Of a stretch of 64,000 nucleotides of DNA, positions 51,271-63,379 are shown in pieces. The notes beneath the pieces were generated by a model that was given only the letters and a program-made list of their open reading frames with translations, was not told where the DNA came from and ran no database searches. The position numbers were made by a program, and so were the translations under genes. Where the stretch lies: the NCBI GenBank assembly GCA_019448385.1, contig JAGTXO010000003.1, positions 744,001-808,000 on the forward strand. Reading direction: 5' to 3'. This DNA is from Diacronema lutheri (lineage: Eukaryota; Haptophyta; Pavlovophyceae; Pavlovales; Pavlovaceae). How positions within the stretch are numbered: the stretch's first letter is position 1; every line of letters starts with the position of its first letter.

Positions 51271-54200
51271 ATGGCGGAATCGCCGCTGCGCGAGGTGCGA
51301 CCCAACGTGGCGGTGCCTTCGCCGCTCGCCGAGCTGACCGCCAAGCCCGCGCTCAACGTCGATTCCCTACCGATCGGCGCGCCCACGCCAAACCCCTTTG
51401 ACGACCGGCCAAACGGCAAGGCGGTTCGCAAGAAGCGCGCTGCAGCCGGCGACGCGATCGTCGACGCTGTCGCGCCTGTCAATTTTGAGGACATGCCCGT
51501 CGGCGCGAAAGCGTCACAGGATATGCTCGGTACGCGCGTGGCCATTTGGCACTCCGCGCTGCCGCTGTCGTCCGTGCGGCGTGCACGCGCTCACCGTGCC
51601 GCCACGCGAGCACGCGCGCGCGTGCCACCGCGCCGCGCAGACGAGTACCCGCCGGGGTTCACGCCGCCCGAGGAGGGCTTCAACCAGGTCGCAGACCTAC
51701 CGCTTGAGAAGCGCCTTGTCTCCAAGCGCTGGCAGGAGCGGAAATCCGCGTACGACGAGCTCGCGGCCGAGGCGGGCACATCGCCCGAGACCGTCCGTGC
51801 GGCGCACGAGGCGGGCCTCGCCAAGATGGTGGCCGACGCAAACCCGTTCGCGCAGGAGCGCGCGCTCGAGCTGGTAGTGGTGCTCGCACGAGGTGTCGTG
51901 AGCGCCGACGACGCCTCGCGTCTCGCGGGCAGCGTCATGTCTTCGCTGTGCGAGAAGGCGATGCCGTCGCGTCCCAACGTGAAAAGCCGTGCGATCGAGG
52001 CGGCGCTCCTCCTCGTCCAAGCGGGCGCCGGGCTCTCGGTGCAGGCCGCATGCGTTGGGATGGGCTCGCACAAGGTGCCCAAGGTTGTCCTTGCCGCGCT
52101 CGAGCTCCTCGCCCTTCAGATCTGGTGCGCGCACGCGCGCCACCGCGCGCGGGTCCGTCGCGTGCGCTGGCCGTGCGGCCACGTCGCTCACGCACGCACA
52201 CGCGGCGCGCGGCCTGCGCAGCGAGTTTGGGCCGTCGGCTGTCGAGCTGCGCGGGCTTGTCAAGCCGCTCGGCGCGCTCGGCGAAGGCCACAAGGACAAG
52301 GCCGTGCGCGACGCCGCGCTCACGTGCCTCGTCGAGCTGCGCGCACGCGCGGGCGAAGCGGCAGTTGCACCGGCATTAAAGGACCTCAAGCCGGCGTGCG
52401 TCGCCGAGTACGAGCGGCTATGCACCGAGCGCGGCGCGGCTGACGGGCGCGAAGCGCCCGCCCGGCAGGTGCGCGGCGCCGCCTCCGCCGACACCGCCGC
52501 CGCGCTCGCTGGCGGCGCGCGCGCGCCGCGCGCAGCCGGCGCGGCCGCCGCTGCCGGGAGTGGTTGCGCGCCGCGCGCGCCGCACGCGGAGGCGGCCGTG
52601 GACGAGGAGGTCGCTGAAGTGGCTGTGCTCTCAACGCTGCCTAAGGGCTGGTCGACAAAGCTCAGCTCGGCCAAATGGCAGGAGCGCAAGGACGCGCTCG
52701 ACACGCTGCTCGCGCCGCTCGCGCGCGCGCCGCGCGTGCCGCGCCGCGAGTTCCACGAAATGTCCGAGCTCCTCCGCACGCTCAAGCGCGTGATCGGCAC
52801 GGACGCGAACGTCAACGTGGTGGGGAGCGCGGTGCGCGCGGCGGGGCTGCTCGCGCGCGCGCTAGGCCCCGACTTTGCCCGCCTCGCCAAGGAGTACGTG
52901 CCCCTACTCCTCGACAAATGCGCCGAGAAGAACAAGATCGTGTGCGACGCGCTCTACACGGCGCTCGACCTCGTCGCCGCGAGCGGGGCGGCGGCTCCGG
53001 CCGACGTGGCAGAGTGGGCGGCAAGCGGGCTTGCGTCCAAGACGCCGGCGGTGCGCCTCGCCGCCGCCGAGTGGCTCCGCCGTTGCGCGTCGGCGCCCGC
53101 CGCCGCCGGCGGCGGGCTCGGCGCGCCGGCGGCGCGCGCGTTTGTGGGCGCGTTGCTCAAGGCGACGGACGACGGAGCGAGCGAGGTGCGCACCGCCGCG
53201 TACGCAGCCATCGCCGCAGCGCTCGCGGCGGCGCCGGCGGACGCGCGCGCAGACGCGCTGCTTGCCGGGCTCGACGGCACGAAGCGCAAGGCGCTCGATC
53301 GCGCGCTCGCGGCTGTTGGAGGCGTCGGCACCGGCGCGGTCGTCACCAACTCGAGCGCGTGCCACACGCGCCCGGCGGTCGCGCGCGCGGCGTCGGCAGG
53401 CGGTTCGCTGCTCAGCGCGACGTCGCGCGCGCCGCCAGCGCCGCTCGCACGCAGCAACGGCGCGACCGCCAAGCCCAAGCCGCCTGGCCGCGCTGCGTCT
53501 GCTGGCGCGGGCCTCGGCGCCGCGCCGCGCGCGCTCGCGGCGGACGGCGGCGGCGGCGGCGGCGGCGGCGCGGGCAAGCGCGTGAGCGAGGCGGACCTCG
53601 AGCTGCCCGACGGCGCACTCCTTGGCGAGGCCGATGTCGAAGCGCGCGTGCGCGAGCTCGTGCCCGGCGCCGACGGCATCTTGCAGCGCTTGAGGTCGAC
53701 CGCGTGGAAGGAACGGCTCGACGCAGTCGACGCACTCGCCGACGCGCTGTGCGCGGCCGAGGCGCCGGCGCTTGCGCGCGATGGCGCGACGGTCGACGGC
53801 GTCGTCGCGCTGCTCGCGCGCAGCCCGGGCTGGAAGGAGCCGATGGTGGCCGTCAGCGCGCGCATCGCGGCGGCAATCGGCGCGCTCGCGCGCGCGGCCG
53901 GCGCGAGCTTGGAGAGGGCGACGATCGGCAAGGCGGCGCCGCCGCTCGCCGAGCGGCTCGCGGACGCAAAGCAGCGCGCCGCCGCCGCCGACGCGCTGAT
54001 GGCCATCGCTGAGTCGTCGGGCGTCGCGCTCATCGGCGCGCTCGTCTGCCGCGGCGCGCGCGGGCACAAGAACCCAAAGGTCGCACTCGAGGCCGCGGCG
54101 TGGCTGCGCGCAGCTGCGTACGGCTTCGGGCCGCGCGGCGGCGGCGCGGGCCTCGCGCGCGCGCACGGCGTGTGCGAGCTGCTCGCCGAGGCGCTGAGCC

Positions 54201-57200
54201 ACCGCGACGCCAAGGTGCGCGAGGCGGGCGTCGGCGCGGCGGTCGCCGTGCAGCGCGTCGCGCTCGCCGCCGGCTCGGTGGGCGTGCTCAAGGCGCTCGA
54301 GCCGCTGCTCGCGCCGGCGCACGCGGCCGCGCTGAACGGCGCGCTTGAGCGCGAACTCGCAGAGCCGCTGCCACCGCCCACGCACGGCGCGGCGCTTGCC
54401 GATGGCGCGGCTGGCGGCGCGGCCGGCAGCAATGCACGCACGGGCGAGCGCGCGGGCGACGCGCGCGCCTGTGTGGCGGTCGGCACGAGCGCACCGACGG
54501 CGGGTGGCGCGCCGCTGCGGCCGTTGGCGGCGCGCGTCTCGTTCGTGAGCGAAGTTCCCGCCGCGACGCTCGCCGAGATGGGCTCGGCCGCGTGGAAGGC
54601 GCGGCTGAAGGCCGTCGCGAGCGCACGCGACGCGCTGCGCGCGCTCGGCGACGACGTGCGCGTCGATCCAAACCTCGGCGCGCTCGCCGAGCTGCTGCGC
54701 GCGCGGCTCGCCGACTCGAATCGGACCGTCGCCGCCTCCGCCGCCGAGCTGTGCGGCGAGCTCGCGCGCGCGATCGGCCGGCCCTCCCTGCCGCACGCCA
54801 AGGCGTGGGCGCCCGCCCTTCTCGCGCTCCTCGCCGACGCGCGCCCGGCCGCGCGCGACGCCGCGTCCGCCGCGCTCGGCGCGATGGTGGCCGAGCTCTC
54901 GTTTGAGCCCTTCTTGCCGCACGCGCGCACCGCGCTCTCCGCCGACGCGGGCCGCGCGCACGTGCTCGCGCTGCTCGCGCGCTTCGTGCCTGCCGTGCGC
55001 GTCGACGCGTGCTCGCCCGAGCTGCGCGCCCTCTTGCCCGCCGTATTCACCGCGCTCGCAACCGACAAGGGCGAGGCGCGCGTGCACGCGCACGCGCTCG
55101 CGTGCGCGCTGTGCGCTTCGCTCGGCGCCGACGTCGCCGAGGGCGCGCTCGCAGAGCTTAGGCCGGCCGAGGCGGGCGTGGTTGCGCCGATCCTTCGAGC
55201 GCTCATTGCCGAAGCCGACGCGCGCGCCCATGTGCCGGGCGCGCGCGACGAGGCCGAGCAGCCCACGCCGGCGACGATCGCGGGCGCGCGCGGGGCGGAG
55301 CGCACGGAGCCCACGTCCGGCTGTCGCGGCAACTCGGCGGCGGACGGCCGTGCGTCGGCGGTGGCCGACGTGGCGGGTGCCTGGGCCGATGCGGACGATG
55401 GCGTCGATGCGGACGAGCTCGCTGAGGCAGCCGCCGATGTGGCCGCCGCGCGCGCCCCGTTCCTTGCCCTCGTCACGCCCGTCGAGGCGCCGGCCCGCCC
55501 GGCGACGGCTGGCGCGCGCGCACGCACACCAACGCCTGCAGCCGGGCTTGCGCACGCGCCACGCGCCGCCGCCTCTGGTGGCGCGCGGCCTGCAACCGCC
55601 GGCGCGCCGGCGCGGGCGCGCGCGCCGAGCGACGGCGGCGGCGTCGCGCTGACCGCCGGCACGGCGCCAGCCTCTGCTGCGCTGCTCGCGTGTGCGCGCG
55701 GCAAGGACGCGCGCGCCAAGAAGGAGCTGCGCGTGCGCTGGGTGCACGCGGCGGAGGGCGTGCCGTCGTCCGAGGCCGTCGACCAGCTGCGCGAGCAGTT
55801 CGCCGCCGTTGCGCCTGGCGCGCTCGTCGGCCAGCTCTTTGCCGCCGACTTCCGCGAGCACCTCGCCGCTCTCGTGCTTCTCGAGCGCGAGCTCGACGCG
55901 GCGACGGCGTCGGCCGCGGCCGCGGGCGCGCCGCCGGGTGGCGTGAGCGGCGGTGCGTTTGGGCTCAACCTCGACCTGCTCACGCGCTGGCTCGCGCTGC
56001 GGCTCGGCGGCTCGGCGAACGCTGCGGTCGTGCTGCGCTGCGCGAGCCTGCTCGACAAGCTGCTCGCAGCGCTCGGCGACGAGGGCTACTCGCTCACTGA
56101 GCTTGAGGCGCGGTCGCTCTTGCCCGCGCTGTGCGCGCAACTGGGCGCCAACGCCGAGGCGACGCGCGTGCGCTTCCGCGGCCTCGTGCGCGGCGCGTGC
56201 GCGGTCGTGGCGCCGCCAACGGTCGGCGCGCAGCTCGTGGAAGACCTCTCAACGAGCCGCAACGCCAAGGCGCGCGTCGAGTGCGCCGAGATGCTCGCGT
56301 GGCTTGCCAAAGAGCACGGTCTCGCCGCCGCGGCGCCTTCGCGCTCGCTCGCGCTCGCCGTCTCGCTCGCCGCGGCGCCAGACAAGCGGCTGCGCGCGGC
56401 GGCGGCGCACTTGCTCAAGGCGGCGCACGACGCGGACCAGCTGCCCGAGGCGCTCTGCGACCGCTCGCTCTCCGCCAAGCTCAAGCTCGGGCATGGGCCG
56501 CAGACCGGCTTCGGCGCATCGCGCGCGCCGGCCGCAATCGTCGGCGCGGCCTTGGGCACTGCGAGCGCCGTGGCTCGGGCCGAGCAGGTGCAGCCGCAGC
56601 CGAGCGCCGTCGACGCGCGCACGCCAAAGCTCGAGCCGCCCTCGCCGCGCCGCGAGCAGCACCGTGCGCCCGCGCAGCCCGCGCCGCCTGCGCACGCGAT
56701 CGCGTCGCGCGGAGACGAGCGCGCAGACTCGCGAGCCGTCGACGATGCGCTGCGCGTGCGCCGGCCATCGGCCGCGCTGGCGATCTCAGCCTCGCCTCTC
56801 CTCGCGCCCTCGTCGATGGCGGCCGCGCGCGCGCGCGCGCCGCCGGCGCAGCCGGCCGCGGCCGGCGGCGGCGACGGCTCGACCCTCGCCGCGCTCACAT
56901 GCGCACTCTACGGGCACGGCGCGCAGGACGAGGCGGCGCGCATCGCTGCGCTGCACGAGCTCGTCGAGCAGATGAAGCATACCGCGCACGCCGAGCTACG
57001 TGCGCACGCCGACTCGCTCTTCGCCGCGATGCTCGCGTGTCTGCGCGCGTCGCGCCCCCTGCCTGCACGTGCGCGCGCGTCGGCCGGCGACGCGAGGCGC
57101 ACGCCCGAGTGGGCTGGCACGTCAGAGGAGGCGAGCCCAGCGGGCAGCGCGGCCGCGGGCGAAAGCGTGCGCTGGCGCAAGCACATCCTCAACGCGCTCC

Positions 57201-60200
57201 AGGTCGTCGCCACGGTGCGCACGCTCGTCGCACGCACCGGACGCGCGGCCACGGCCGACCGATCGCGCGCGGCGCTGTGGCGGGCGGCACTGGAGCTGGT
57301 AGCGCGGCGGCCGCACCCCGCGCGTGCCGAGCTTAACCCCATGCATCGCATCACCCAGTCTCATCGCGCCGCGCCGTACCGCGCCACGCCGCGCAGATGG
57401 CGGGCATTGTGCGTGCGCTCTCCGACGCAGCTGCGCGCGATGCGCTCGCAACGCTGCTCGAATGCTTGATCGACGTGCACGCGAACGAGGCGGAGATCAC
57501 TGCGGGCGCTCACATGCTCAAGGTGGGGCCTACGCCCTACGCTCCAATGTGTCGCGTGCGCTCGTCTTGCGCTCGCTGGTGGGCGGTAACGCTGGCTGGT
57601 CGGTTCGCCGACGCCTCCGCCTTGCTCGCCGCGCCGCGCCCAGCCGCCCACGCACGCGCGCGCGCGCATACCGGCGCCCATCCCTCGCGCGCGCCGTGCA
57701 GTCACTCAACATGCTCGTGCTGCAAATGCTCGACGAGTTGCCGCGCACGCGCCTCGCGACGACGCTGCTCGCGCTGCTCGCCGACAGTGCGCCCGGGCAT
57801 GGCGCCGCCGGCGCGGCCGAGCCGGCGGACGGCGGAGCCGTCGTGAGCACGCCGCGCGCCGGGAGCGGGCATGCCCACCTGTGCGCGCTCGTGCTCAAGT
57901 CGCTCGACAAGGTGACATTCGTCGCCGCCGCCGCCGAGGCGGGGAGCGCGCACGACGCTGACCTGGACGCGCGTGCGGTGCTCGTGGCCGTTGTGGGCTT
58001 TTTGCGCGCGCACTACGCCCTCGGTAGCGAGGCGCCGTCGCCCGCGCCGTCGCCAAAGCACTCACCGACGGCGAGCCCGCGGCGTGGCGGCGGCTCGCTC
58101 GGCCGGCGCGCTCGCGAGGCGGCGCGCGCGCTCGCCGTGCAGGCGATGCGTGTGGGCGGCCTGACGCTTGACGACGCCGTGCGCGGCATGAACGGCACTG
58201 ATGCCTTCCTGCTGCGCAGGTGTCTCGAGGTCGCACCGGCGCAAGGCGATGGCGGCTCATCGCGCGCGCACGCGGGCACGGCCGCCTCGCTGCGCGTCGG
58301 CGGCGCGCAGCTGCCCGCACCGCCAACGTCCGCGCGAGCGCGCACGCGTAGCGCTGGCACGCCCACGGCCATCGCCGAGCCTCCGTGCACGCCGCTCGCG
58401 CGCGCGCTCGTCGACGCCGTTGCGCACCACTCGATCAGCGCACCGCCCTCGTCCGCGCGCCTCGCGCGGAGCGTGGCCAACGCGCGCACAAGGCCGCCAG
58501 TGCCCCAGCCGCGTCAGCCAAGTCTTGCGGGCGAGCACGCGCGCGACAACTCAGGGATCAGCGAGCTCGCGACGCGCGCCGAGTCGTCGCCGCTCGCGGA
58601 CGCGTCGCCGGCCGCGGCGGTCACGACGGCGCCCGCGTTCGCGCAGCCCGCCGCGTCGCGTGCGGTGCGTCACGGCCTATTCACCGCCGATGCGTCCGAC
58701 GGGCCGGCGGGCTCGCCCACGCCGCCCGCGCTCAGTCCGGCGGCCGTGCTCAGTCCGGTGGTCGACACGCACGACGACGCGACAGACGACGCCGCGCCCC
58801 ACGGCAGCGCCGACGCAGAGCGCACAAGCGTCGCGCATGCTGCCGACCTCACGGACTCCGTCGACGCCGTCCGCCTCGCGCTCGCATCGGGAGCGTCCGT
58901 GGTCGAGACGGCGCGCGAGCGCGTCGAGCGCATTCGCGAGCTGTGCGCGCGCTACCCTGGCGCGTTGCCTGCGCGCAGCGAGGGCGCGGCTCGGCACGCC
59001 GAGCCGGCTCTCGGCGGCGCGTGTGCGTCGGCGGTCGCGCCGTCGCCCGGCGAGCTTACCGGGCGGTGCATCCAGAGGCTGCGCGCGCTGAAGAGCAAGT
59101 ACCAGCTGAGCGACGGGGCGGACGGCAGCGGACCGACGGGCGCGATCGCGCTTGGCGTGGAGCAGCCGGGCGCATTGCCCCGCGACGCCGACCAGGACCC
59201 GCCGACGCCGAGCCACTCGGCGATGACCGCGCTGCGCGAGCGGCTGGTGCGCGCGTCGCACGACGCCAAGCTCCCGTGGCTTCGCACGCGTGCCGCATCC
59301 GTGCGCGCGCCCCTTGACTCACCGCGCACCCTTGCGCTCCCGTCCGCGATGTCGCACGCGCGCAGGCGCGGATCAACACTCGAGTGCGACACGAAAATCA
59401 GTGATGGGTTGAACCGATTCAAATTTGATATCAGCAGAGAGGGGAGTAGTACCCACCTCATTCCGATCATGATGGCGGAAGGCATCCCTGAGAGGCACGT
59501 CGAGCTGAGGGGCTTCCCCATCCCCCCCTCGTTCACTCTGGGGGGCAAGCTGGGCAATGTGGTCATCTCGTCGGACAGCGGCCAGGTCCATCGCGGCTGG
59601 CGCTGCCTTGCGATCGATGGCAAGAGGATGCAGGGCGCCGAGCTCACGGCCGCGCTCCGCGCCGCGCAATCTCGGGCGGGCAAGTACGTCCTCACCTTCA
59701 AGCCGGTGATCGAGAGCAAGGTGCTGCGCGCGGAGCTCGAAACGGCTGCGCCGCTCGGGTCCGAGCAGGATGGCTCGTCTGCGCTTTGCAAGGCGCCCAG
59801 CCGTGAGGCGTCGCACCGGCCGTCGGGCTCCAGGCCCGCCGCGCTCGAGTGCCGTGGCAGCAAGCCGTCTGCGGCCGGCGACCGAGCGCCAGCGGCAACG
59901 AGAGCTGTTGGTGTGAGCGAGATTCTTGTGGGCGCGCCCACGTTCGCACCCGCCGGTTCGGCCGACGCTCCTGCGCGCGCGCCCGACGCGGCTGCGCCCG
60001 GCGCCGCCGCTGCGGCGCCCTCGCCCGAGTGCGCGAATTCGGCCGACGACGCGGCCGCTCCGGCCGACGCGTCGCCCGCGTGCGAGGGTGCACCGCCACC
60101 CATGCAGGTGCGGCTACGCGCCTTCGAGGCGGCGACCGGTCTACCGCCGCGCGCATCTGTCGCCGAGCCCCAGCGGCTTCTCCTAGCAGCGCTCGCACGA

Positions 60201-60893
60201 CCATCAACGCACGCGCGGCGCGCGCCCGCGAGCGAGGAGGAGGGGGAGGAGGACGTGGGGCCGTGCGACAGGTGCGGTGGCGGTCACAGCAGCGCCGTCT
60301 GTCCGCACTTCAAGCAGCCGCGCGAGGACCACCGCGACGCATGGCTGGCGCTCCGCGCTGGAAACTCGGGCGAAGGTGGCGAGGACGCGCCGTCCGGCGA
60401 CGGTGGCGCCGCATCCGCGGGCGGCGCGGCAGGCGAGACGCTCGTTGGCGCGCGGCCGGTGCCGCAGCCGGGCGATGGCTCGTGCCTCTTCCACTCCATG
60501 TCGCACGGCCTCGGCCTCGGGCTGAGCAAGGCGGGCGCGCTGCGGCGCGAGCTGAGCGATTTCATCGCCGCGAATCCGCGCCTCGAGGTGGGCGAGTCGC
60601 CACTCGAGGATTGGGTGCTTTGGGACGCGGAGATGAGCGTGGCGGAGTACGCTGCGCGCATGCGCTCGGGCCACGCATGGGGCGGCGCGATTGAGATGGC
60701 CGTGTGTGCGCGCGCGCGCGGCGTCGATGTGCGCGTGTACGAGCGGACGTTGCCGGGCACGTTCGTGTGCATCTGCGCCTTCCAGGGTGGCGGCGGCAGC
60801 GGCGCTGCCAAGCCCGTCCGGCTACTGTATGGCGGGCGCGTCCATTACGACGCGCTCGAGACCGAGCCTGGCTGGTGGGACCTGGATGTCTGA
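51271..60893 (+). CDS. CKAP5: CKAP5/XMAP215 TOG protein, open frame continuing into PDZ-like + zinc knuckle + OTU protease
   Basis: The exons are 51271-51529, 51641-52124, 52222-57298, 57397-57522 and 57702-60893 (9138 nt, 3045 aa if one gene). TOG domains begin ADLPLEKRLVSKRWQERKSA (about 110), LPKGWSTKLSSAKWQERKDA (about 390), ILQRLRSTAWKERLDAVDAL (about 730), LAEMGSAAWKARLKAVASA (about 1030) and KKELRVRWVHAAEGVPSSEA (about 1405). A sixth helical region and the conserved SLNMLVLQMLDELPRTRLAT and HLCALVLKSLDKVTF blocks follow, as in CKAP5. These bind tubulin and polymerise microtubules. After a low-complexity stretch, the same frame holds a PDZ-like module (VHRGWRCLAIDGKRM near 2600), a zinc knuckle (CDRCGGGHSSAVCPHFK) and an OTU domain (PQPGDGSCLFHSMSHGLG; SGHAWGGAIEMAVCARARGV; GGRVHYDALE). 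ATG 59469 may instead start a separate OTU gene. Confidence 0.85.
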
Positions 60894-60978
60894 CTCCGGC
60901 TGCACTCCACAGACTGACGGGGTCTTCCCTCCTGTTCGCCGGAGACAGGAACGTCCGCCTTCCGCCGGCGAAAGGAGG

Positions 60979-63132
60979 ATGCGTACGCTCGCCGACACGA
61001 CTCGAGCCGAGCTAGCGCAGCTCGAGGCGGCCGGGGTGCTCGGCGCGAGGGGCGCGCACGCCTTCCTTGCGCCCGACGCACCCGGCACCGCCGCACTCGA
61101 CGGCTTCGACTCGGATGGCTCGCTCACCGCGCCGGACGGCGCGCGCGTCGAAACGCCGGCGCTCGCCTTCCTCGACCAGTACAAGTGGTCGATGCTGCCG
61201 GCGATCAGGCGCGTCGAGGCGGACCTCGGCGGCGACGTGCACGTCATCTTTGCGCTCAATCTGCGCACCGCCGCCGCGCGTGACGCCCTCGCCGCCTCCG
61301 CCTCGACGGGCGGCGCGCTCTTCACCGAGTTGTGCTATGCCCTCCTCTCCCTCCGTCGGCGCCGCTTTGATCGCACCGCCTTCCAGTGCGCGGCAGGTGG
61401 GCTCGCGCTCGATGCGGCGACAATTGACGCGGTTTGCGGCCCGGCTGACGCGCCGCGCGCCCTCGTCGACGACGTGCATTTCGACTCGGCCCGCACCGTC
61501 GTCACGCCGGACAATGCCAACTCACGGCGCGGCGTCACCGTTCGCACGCGCCTGCAGCGCGCGGATGAGGCGACGGGCGAGGCGGCGCGGCTGGATGTTG
61601 AGGTGGAAGGCCCGTGGCACCGCGTGAGCTGGCTCGAAACACCCCTGATGCAGGCCGTGCACGAGACGCTCCTCCGCCACCGCATCGGCTGCCCCGCCAA
61701 CCCCTGGGCGTGCGAGCACGACGCCACGCCACGCGCGTGTGAATCCACGCCGGCGTCTGCGGAGGCGCACACGCCGTCCGAGCCCGTCGCCATGGCGTCG
61801 GCACCCGCACAGGCCTCGGTCGCGAACGCGTCGACGGTCGCGGGCGTGTTCGACTGGGGTGCGCTCAAGCGGGCGGTGCTCGAGGCCGGACTCCGCCCGT
61901 CCGATGCGTCCGGTTTCGACCCGGACCCGTCGTCCGCGTGCACCGAGGAGGCGGGCCGCGGCACGCTGCGCAGCTCGCCGCGCGCGACAAGCCATCGCAC
62001 GACGCTCGGCCGCGCGACGGCGGCCGACAGCGCGCGAGCCGGCGCACCGCCCGTTACGCTCGCGTACGCACAATGGGTGGCGCGCGCTCTCTGCCGGTGC
62101 GTGCGAGCGGTCGAGTCGGCGAACGAGTCAGGCCTCGCCGTGGCACTCTTCGCCGGTCGGCGCAGCGGCGGGCTTGCGTGGCTGCTGCTGCAGAACGCAT
62201 ATTGCGCATCGGCGCTCGCGCGCCCGCTCGGCAGCGCGTCTGCACTCGCCGCGCAGACGCTGCGCGAGCGGCGCGTGGCAGCGATGGCGCCGTTCGGCAC
62301 GCACGCGCACGAGCTTTCGATGGTGCTTGGCGCGTGCTACCCTGAGCTGGACGAGCTCGCCAGCGGGACGGTCGCAAGCCACTGCCTTGGCCACACGCTC
62401 TATTTGGCGCTCGGCCCGCCGGCGGGCGACGCGACGCGCCCGGAGCGCGCGAGACTCTTGCCGATGCTCCCGGACACACTCGGCACGCGCGCCTTCCTCC
62501 GCACGGCGGCCATGCTGCGCGTGCCGCCGCTCGACGCGCTGCACGCCGCGCACCATGGCCGTCCGTTACTCGAGCTTTTCGGTGGCGCGCGGCACGACTC
62601 AGGCTCGGCCGCCGAGTTCGCCGCGCTCGTGCGCGAGGCGTGCGTGAGCGCCGAGCAGCGCGACGCGATGCTTCTGATGGAATCCGAGGTGGCCTCCGAG
62701 GCCGAGCTCGCGCGCGCGCGCTCGCTCGGCTATGCGTCGATTGGCGCGGGCGGCTTTTTCGGCGACTCGGAGGGCAAGTGGCCGGATTCGAGCGGCGCAG
62801 CGCGCCACCCGACCGAGGTGGCGGAGCTCGTCGGCCTGGCCGACGCGTCGATGGCCGTCAAGCCTGTCGCTGTGTACACGCGCGGCGTGCGCACGCGCGT
62901 CCATCCAATCAAATTGGGCGATCCGTCAGCTGAGCGCTCGGCGGCGGGCGAGGTCGCAGGCGGGAGCAAGTTCCAGCTCGACACGGCGCTCTCAACCGAG
63001 GCGCGCGCCGAGTGCCGCGCGCGCGCCGAGTGGCTCGCGCGCTGCGCGGTCCGTGAGCGGCCGAGTGCGCCTGAGGCCGCTGTGCTCAATGCGGCGTTCG
63101 ACGCGCTGCTCTCGCGCCTTCTCGCGCCCTAG
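60979..63132 (+). CDS. Nicotinate phosphoribosyltransferase-like protein
   Basis: A 717-residue single-exon protein starting at ATG 60979, 85 bp after the preceding stop. NAPRT/PncB hallmarks are LAFLDQYKWSMLPAIRRVEA (nicotinate site start), DVHVIFALNLRT, WLETPLMQAVHETLL, FGTHAHELSMVLGACYPELD, MLPDTLGTRAFLRTAAMLR and FGGARHDSGSAAEFAALVRE, followed by a barrel-end segment with VKPVAVYT. The enzyme makes nicotinate mononucleotide from nicotinate and PRPP in the Preiss-Handler NAD pathway. It is longer than PncB (about 400) because of an Ala/Ser-rich insert around 61700-62060. Several catalytic-loop residues deviate (HELSMV rather than HEWFMA/HAYVMS), so activity is likely but not certain. Confidence 0.85.
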   Translation: MRTLADTTRAELAQLEAAGVLGARGAHAFLAPDAPGTAALDGFDSDGSLTAPDGARVETPALAFLDQYKWSMLPAIRRVEADLGGDVHVIFALNLRTAAARDALAASASTGGALFTELCYALLSLRRRRFDRTAFQCAAGGLALDAATIDAVCGPADAPRALVDDVHFDSARTVVTPDNANSRRGVTVRTRLQRADEATGEAARLDVEVEGPWHRVSWLETPLMQAVHETLLRHRIGCPANPWACEHDATPRACESTPASAEAHTPSEPVAMASAPAQASVANASTVAGVFDWGALKRAVLEAGLRPSDASGFDPDPSSACTEEAGRGTLRSSPRATSHRTTLGRATAADSARAGAPPVTLAYAQWVARALCRCVRAVESANESGLAVALFAGRRSGGLAWLLLQNAYCASALARPLGSASALAAQTLRERRVAAMAPFGTHAHELSMVLGACYPELDELASGTVASHCLGHTLYLALGPPAGDATRPERARLLPMLPDTLGTRAFLRTAAMLRVPPLDALHAAHHGRPLLELFGGARHDSGSAAEFAALVREACVSAEQRDAMLLMESEVASEAELARARSLGYASIGAGGFFGDSEGKWPDSSGAARHPTEVAELVGLADASMAVKPVAVYTRGVRTRVHPIKLGDPSAERSAAGEVAGGSKFQLDTALSTEARAECRARAEWLARCAVRERPSAPEAAVLNAAFDALLSRLLAP

Positions 63133-63379
63133 CCGTGCTGACTGCTGAGCCTTCTCTGGTCCTACGTCTTCCTCTCAGACCCCTCTCCGCCTCCGTGAGC
63201 GCGGTCCTGCACGATTTTGCACGGGCCCTCCGCACCCACCTTCCCCCCTCACAGGGACGGTCCCAGTAGTCCAGGACTTTGCCAGAGGAGCTGTTGGAGA
63301 GAAGGCCCGTGACCTGGTGGCGAGAGCTTTTTGAGAGAGTCTCGGCTGCTGGCGCCTCCTCGGCATTCGACCTCTCGCA

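Noticed and set aside
52904-56140. Open frame of about 1,080 codons on the minus strand opposite CKAP5
   Set aside because: It is antisense of a well-supported TOG gene. Composition is Arg/Ala/Gly-dominated with no domain. GC-rich codon use removes stops from the antisense frames.
63133-63379. Intergenic 247 bp examined for a tRNA, snoRNA or snRNA
   Set aside because: No cloverleaf, box C/D or H/ACA elements could be found by eye.
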